This document shows, piece after piece, positions 62,318 through 64,000 of a DNA stretch of 64,000 bases. Numbering within the stretch: the stretch's first letter is position 1; each line of letters starts with the position of its first letter. Position numbers and translations under genes: made by a program. The notes beneath the pieces were generated by a model. The model searched no databases and was not told the origin of the DNA. It was given only the letters and a program-made list of their open reading frames with translations. The stretch covers positions 62,001 to 126,000 of the forward strand of contig JAJFKI010000081.1 in NCBI GenBank assembly GCA_021773295.1, written 5' to 3'. The stretch comes from Gammaproteobacteria bacterium. GTDB taxonomy: Bacteria; Pseudomonadota; Gammaproteobacteria; UBA1113.

Positions 62318-64000
62318 ATGAATAACAATCCGCTTTTAAAAAGAACCGACTTACCTTTATTTAGCCACATCCAAGCTAAACACATTGAACCTGCGATTGA
62401 ACATATTCTCACATATAATCGTGCTGAAATTGATAAACTGCTCCAGCAAGAAACGTTTACTTGGGATACATTAATAACGCCATTGCAACAGTTAGAAGAT
62501 ATGTTTGCTAGGGCTTGGTCGCCAGTAAGGCATTTAAATAGTGTTAATAGCCAAGATGACTGGCGTAAGGCTCATGATAACTGTCTTGAAAAAATTTCTG
62601 AATACTATACCGAGCTGGGGCAGAATGAAACATTATTTCGTGCTTATGAAAGTTTAACGAAACACTCTGAGTATGAACATTACACCGGCGCACAGAAAAA
62701 ATTATTAGAATTAGCACTACGTGATTTTAAATTATCGGGCGTTGCCTTGCCTGATGAAGATAAACAACGTTTCAAAGACATTCAGCAGCAATTATCACAG
62801 CTACATTCTAAATTTGAAAATAATATATTAGATGCCACGGATGCTTGGAATATTCACTTAACGAATGAAGATGACATTGCTGGTATCCCAGAGCATGCCG
62901 TTGCCACCGCTAAAAAATTAGCACAAAGTAACAATAAATCTGGCTGGATTTTTAATTTGGAATTTCCATCTTATTTAGCGGTGATTACCTATGCAGATTC
63001 ACCAGAGTTACGTGAAACTATTTATCATGCTTATACGGCGCGCGCTTCTGATCAAGGCCCTAATGCTAGCAAGTGGGACAATAGCAACATTATTGAGGAT
63101 ATTCTTAGGCTGCGTCATGAAGAGGCTGGTTTACTTGGTTTTGAAAATTTTTCTGAATTATCTTTAGCCCCCAAAATGGCAAAAGATCCAAAAGAGGTTT
63201 TAGACTTTCTTAATAAATTAGCGCAGCGTTCTAAGGATTACTCTAAAAAAGAATACTCCCAACTGTGTGACTTTGCTAAAGAGCATTGCCATCTTTTTGA
63301 GATACAACCCTGGGATATTCCCTATGTCAGTGAAAAACTAAGACAACACCGTTATGCCATTTCAAAAGAAATGCTAAGACCTTATTTCCCAGAAACCAAC
63401 GTCATTAAAGGTTTATTTGCAGTAACAGAACGTTTGTTTGGCATTAAGTTTGAAGAAATCGATGAGTTTGATACTTGGCATAAAGACGTTAAATTATTCG
63501 AAGTTTATGATGAAAATGATTTATTGCGTGGCAAAGTGTTTATGGATCTTTATGCCAGACCAGGCAAGCGTGGTGGTGCTTGGATGGATCAATGCCATTC
63601 TCGTTTCAAAAAGCCTGAAGGTAGCATTAATATCCCCGTTGCCTTTTTAACGTGTAACTTTGCATCAGCGAGTAGTGGCAAACAAGCATTGCTCGCCCAT
63701 GATGAAGTCATTACGTTATTTCACGAATTTGGCCATGTGCTGCACGGCATTTTAACGAAAGTGGATTACGCCGATATTGCCGGCACCAGTAATGTCGCTT
63801 GGGATGCAGTAGAGTTACCCAGCCAGTTCTTAGAAAACTGGTGCTGGGACAAAGAAGCTTTAAGTTTAATCTCTGGTCATTACGAAACAGCTAACCCCAT
63901 TCCCGACGATTTATTTGAAAAAATGATTGCTGCGAAAAATTTCCAATCCGCGATGCAAATGGTTAGGCAATTAGAATTTGGTATTTTCGATTTTCGTATG
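62318..64000 (+). CDS. prlC: Oligopeptidase A (M3 family), 3' end cut by window edge
   Basis: Cytoplasmic zinc peptidase that degrades oligopeptides, including signal-peptide fragments. The visible 561 residues begin MNNNPLLKRTDLPLFSHIQAKHIEPAIEHIL, typical of OpdA. The M3 zinc motif HEFGH is in EVITLFHEFGHVLHGILT, followed by AGTSNVAWDAVELPSQFLENWCW, with the third ligand Glu. GGGAG lies 8 nt before the ATG. About 110 residues are expected beyond the edge. The gene is divergent from the DUF4143 ATPase. Confidence 0.93.
   Translation, partial: MNNNPLLKRTDLPLFSHIQAKHIEPAIEHILTYNRAEIDKLLQQETFTWDTLITPLQQLEDMFARAWSPVRHLNSVNSQDDWRKAHDNCLEKISEYYTELGQNETLFRAYESLTKHSEYEHYTGAQKKLLELALRDFKLSGVALPDEDKQRFKDIQQQLSQLHSKFENNILDATDAWNIHLTNEDDIAGIPEHAVATAKKLAQSNNKSGWIFNLEFPSYLAVITYADSPELRETIYHAYTARASDQGPNASKWDNSNIIEDILRLRHEEAGLLGFENFSELSLAPKMAKDPKEVLDFLNKLAQRSKDYSKKEYSQLCDFAKEHCHLFEIQPWDIPYVSEKLRQHRYAISKEMLRPYFPETNVIKGLFAVTERLFGIKFEEIDEFDTWHKDVKLFEVYDENDLLRGKVFMDLYARPGKRGGAWMDQCHSRFKKPEGSINIPVAFLTCNFASASSGKQALLAHDEVITLFHEFGHVLHGILTKVDYADIAGTSNVAWDAVELPSQFLENWCWDKEALSLISGHYETANPIPDDLFEKMIAAKNFQSAMQMVRQLEFGIFDFRM

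Overview
The window is about 64 kb of chromosome from a low-to-mid GC gammaproteobacterium. It looks like a member of the Legionellales or Coxiella-like group; this is inferred from gene content and order, not from a marker-gene tree. Pointers are a eukaryote/archaea-type mevalonate route (HMG-CoA reductase, mevalonate kinase, type I Idi), a Com1/DsbA-like periplasmic thiol protein, a tkt-gap-pgk-pyk operon beside metK-ahcY, a Zn-type HemB, and a large orphan protein that looks like an effector. No rRNA, tRNA, CRISPR array, transposase or phage gene was seen. Coding density is high, and many genes overlap by 4 bp (ATGA).

Layout. 1-2.6 kb: mevalonate kinase (cut by the left edge) and HMG-CoA reductase, with idi opposite. 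2.7-7 kb: glyQ-glyS-gmhB-fpr, all leftward. 7.2-8 kb: Com1/DsbA-like protein. 8.1-13.7 kb: complete biotin locus, bioB-F-H-C-D leftward and bioA divergent. 13.8-22.6 kb: a YciC-like membrane protein, uvrD, an M16 peptidase pair, rsmD-rpiA and a small membrane protein, then an orphan hypothetical pair. 22.9-27.4 kb: tolC-like, macA-like, macB-ATPase and permease, a tripartite ABC efflux or secretion system. 27.4-33.1 kb: tkt-gap-pgk-pyk. 33.4-36.7 kb: metK-ahcY-rsmE. 36.7-39 kb: AAA/DUF4143 ATPase and hemB.

39.1-47.2 kb is the most unusual part. A class II glutamine amidotransferase is followed by two divergent transcription units. The leftward unit has a cyclic-nucleotide-binding/CPBP-protease fusion and an MBL-fold hydrolase. 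The rightward unit has a SulP-STAS-cNMP transporter, a GCS2-type carboxylate-amine ligase and a tandem cNMP-domain protein. Three of the five genes in the two units carry cNMP folds, which suggests a second-messenger-controlled anion transport and peptide-ligase module. I do not know a described system with this composition.

47.2-64 kb: FadL, a DUF2147 protein, two crotonase-fold enzymes flanking murI, a membrane protein, priA, a 563-aa orphan protein, ogt, aroE, a gamma-carbonic anhydrase, glutathione reductase, a second AAA/DUF4143 ATPase, and oligopeptidase A (cut by the right edge).

Intergenic regions hold several families of short palindromic repeats: REP-like GGGCGGTTC hairpins, CTCCCC/GGGGAG hairpins, CCGGCCTT hairpins, an arm-type repeat that supplies the priA start codon, and a perfect 31-bp inverted repeat near 59 kb. 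All assignments come from reading motifs by eye; no database search was run.
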